NCBI GenBank assembly: GCA_025602905.1 | Contig: JAHLKI010000066.1 | Location: forward strand, 1-44,419 | Source of the DNA: Phlyctochytrium arcticum | Lineage: Eukaryota; Chytridiomycota; Chytridiomycetes; Chytridiales; Chytridiaceae | Direction: 5' to 3' | Length of the DNA stretch: 44,419 nt | Shown here: positions 43,422 to 44,419 of the stretch, piece after piece | How the letters are laid out: each line of letters begins with the position of its first letter | How positions within the stretch are numbered: the first letter of the stretch is position 1 | The notes under the pieces: model-generated | Seen by the model: the letters and a program-made list of their open reading frames with translations, nothing else | What the model was told of the DNA's origin: nothing | Databases searched by the model: none | Position numbers and translations under genes: made by a program

Positions 43422-44419
43422 ATGCGGCGTGGCCACCCTGCATCGAACGATGAACATCCTCAAGATCTCTCGGGCTACTTGGAAGAGCATGCACGCTTAA
43501 ACCATCCCCGACAAGCTAATCCCTCAAGAAACTCTGTAATGGGGGAAACTCAACAGGGCGCAATCAAAGCAGACTCCAACTTGCCCAATAACCCACCGAT
43601 CCGCCGCCTGCATGGCTCCCATTCTGATACATCGGCTGCCAGTCCCTTTCTTTCGGTACATACTCCTTCTATAGACACAGCCAGTAGTCCTTGGACGGCA
43701 CTAAACCTAGCTGCTTCGCGCTCCAAGTCAGTTACAATGGACGGAGGAATAGCGGGCTCCTGCCCTGAACCCTCTAGCCCGCTCAGTAATCACCAGGCGC
43801 GGTTACTGGATGAGGAGGGGAATCCTTTTACCAATAGCGCCAAATCCCGAATGATCCCTTCCTCATACAATCAGGCATTTACCGCGTATCGTGATGGCGG
43901 ACGTGTCGTGTCAGGACATACAGGGGGGGTGCCGTCGTCCTTGGGAAGCGGCATGAATGCTTCCAACTCGCGATATCGGCGCGGAATGTACAGCCGAATG
44001 GACCACTTTGATGCGGACGAAGATGATGAGGATGACGACGACAGTCAGTTTTTCTCCTCCATGATTCGCATGCGACGTGCCAGTCTGAGTCGTAACGGGG
44101 GAACGATGGGAAATCCGGGTGGGGAAAACATTGGGGCGACACGTACTGGTACGGATGATTTAATGACATCTGGACGACGAACGCCGCAACCTTTGCGGCA
44201 TAACCGGTCTACGTTATCCATTCAAGTTGGATCAGTGGACGATGGAAATAGATTATCCCGCAGCCAAAGCCTGACGGGGCGAAACGAGAGAGGCGATATG
44301 GACACGAGTAGTCCAAAGAGCACGGAAAGTTTCCGGAACGCGCGACGCGAGTCAAATGCAATGATGATGGATGCTGATGTGGGTGCAAGATCCCACGACT
44401 CTATGGCGGTGGACGGATT
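43422..44419 (+). CDS. Unrecognised disordered protein, N-terminal part (runs off window)
   Basis: Frame open from ATG 43422 (MRRGHPASND) to the right edge, at least 332 residues with no stop or intron. It is Ser/Gly/Asn/Arg-rich with an acidic run (DADEDDEDDDD, about 44007-44041) followed by SQFFSSMIRMRRASLSR. RRAS and RSQS motifs look like kinase sites. No domain is recognised; the folded part may lie beyond the window. A second in-frame ATG at 43539 is possible, but the upstream codons read like coding sequence. The N-terminal tail of a membrane transporter or a regulatory protein would both fit; I do not assign a function. Confidence 0.7.
   Translation, partial: MRRGHPASNDEHPQDLSGYLEEHARLNHPRQANPSRNSVMGETQQGAIKADSNLPNNPPIRRLHGSHSDTSAASPFLSVHTPSIDTASSPWTALNLAASRSKSVTMDGGIAGSCPEPSSPLSNHQARLLDEEGNPFTNSAKSRMIPSSYNQAFTAYRDGGRVVSGHTGGVPSSLGSGMNASNSRYRRGMYSRMDHFDADEDDEDDDDSQFFSSMIRMRRASLSRNGGTMGNPGGENIGATRTGTDDLMTSGRRTPQPLRHNRSTLSIQVGSVDDGNRLSRSQSLTGRNERGDMDTSSPKSTESFRNARRESNAMMMDADVGARSHDSMAVDG

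Overview
The window looks like the end of a fungal chromosome arm. It joins a tandem array of telomere-associated non-LTR (LINE) retrotransposons (1-21815) to about 22.6 kb of single-copy, intron-containing host DNA (21816-44419). A fungal source is inferred from short introns of about 55-75 nt with GTAAGT/GTATGT donors, TTAGGG-type telomere repeats, C-terminal C2H2 transcription factors, a fungal-style F-box protein, NAD-isocitrate dehydrogenase, a SNX-BAR sorting nexin, and Fmp46-like and Ca3427-like proteins. I cannot name the phylum or species from sequence alone.

Left half: three head-to-tail copies of one ~7.99 kb LINE. Copy A is cut by the window edge (1-5836); copies B (5837-13826) and C (13827-21815) are full length. 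Each full copy has this order: six and a fraction tandem 22-nt repeats; a short leader; ORF1 (zinc ribbon, coiled coil, RRM-like fold); ORF2 (APE-type endonuclease, reverse transcriptase, C-terminal Cys/His motif), overlapping ORF1 by ATGA; a variable poly-C tract; a ~1.85 kb 3'UTR with a degenerate ~75-nt periodicity and three identical-stem hairpins; four T6 tracts spaced exactly 9 nt; and a 3' end that is always CCTAACCCTAACCC. The sense strand carries the C-rich telomere strand and the 3' end points inward. This is the orientation expected if the TTAGGG 3' overhang of a chromosome end primes reverse transcription (terminal attachment, as for Drosophila HeT-A/TART, Chlorella Zepp and Magnaporthe MoTeR).

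The junction: copy C ends directly on the coding region of a RING-H2 gene read on the minus strand. Its reading frame runs through the telomeric seed and stops inside the retroelement, so the gene probably lost its own 3' end when the chromosome was broken and healed.

Right half, in order: RING-H2 E3 (-), F-box-like (+), C2H2 factor with an N-terminal beta-grasp-like region (-), NADAR-family enzyme (+) with a TATA box and a 72-bp duplicated leader, second C2H2 factor (-), Fmp46/ArsC-like thioredoxin-fold protein (-), SNF2 remodeller with C-terminal PHD-type fingers (+), NAD-isocitrate dehydrogenase IDH2 (-), Vps17-like SNX-BAR sorting nexin (+), Ca3427-like periplasmic-binding-fold protein (-), and a disordered protein running off the right edge (+). 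Several host genes and all LINE copies carry single-base homopolymer indels that break otherwise good frames; I think these are mostly residual assembly errors, but real mutation cannot be excluded.
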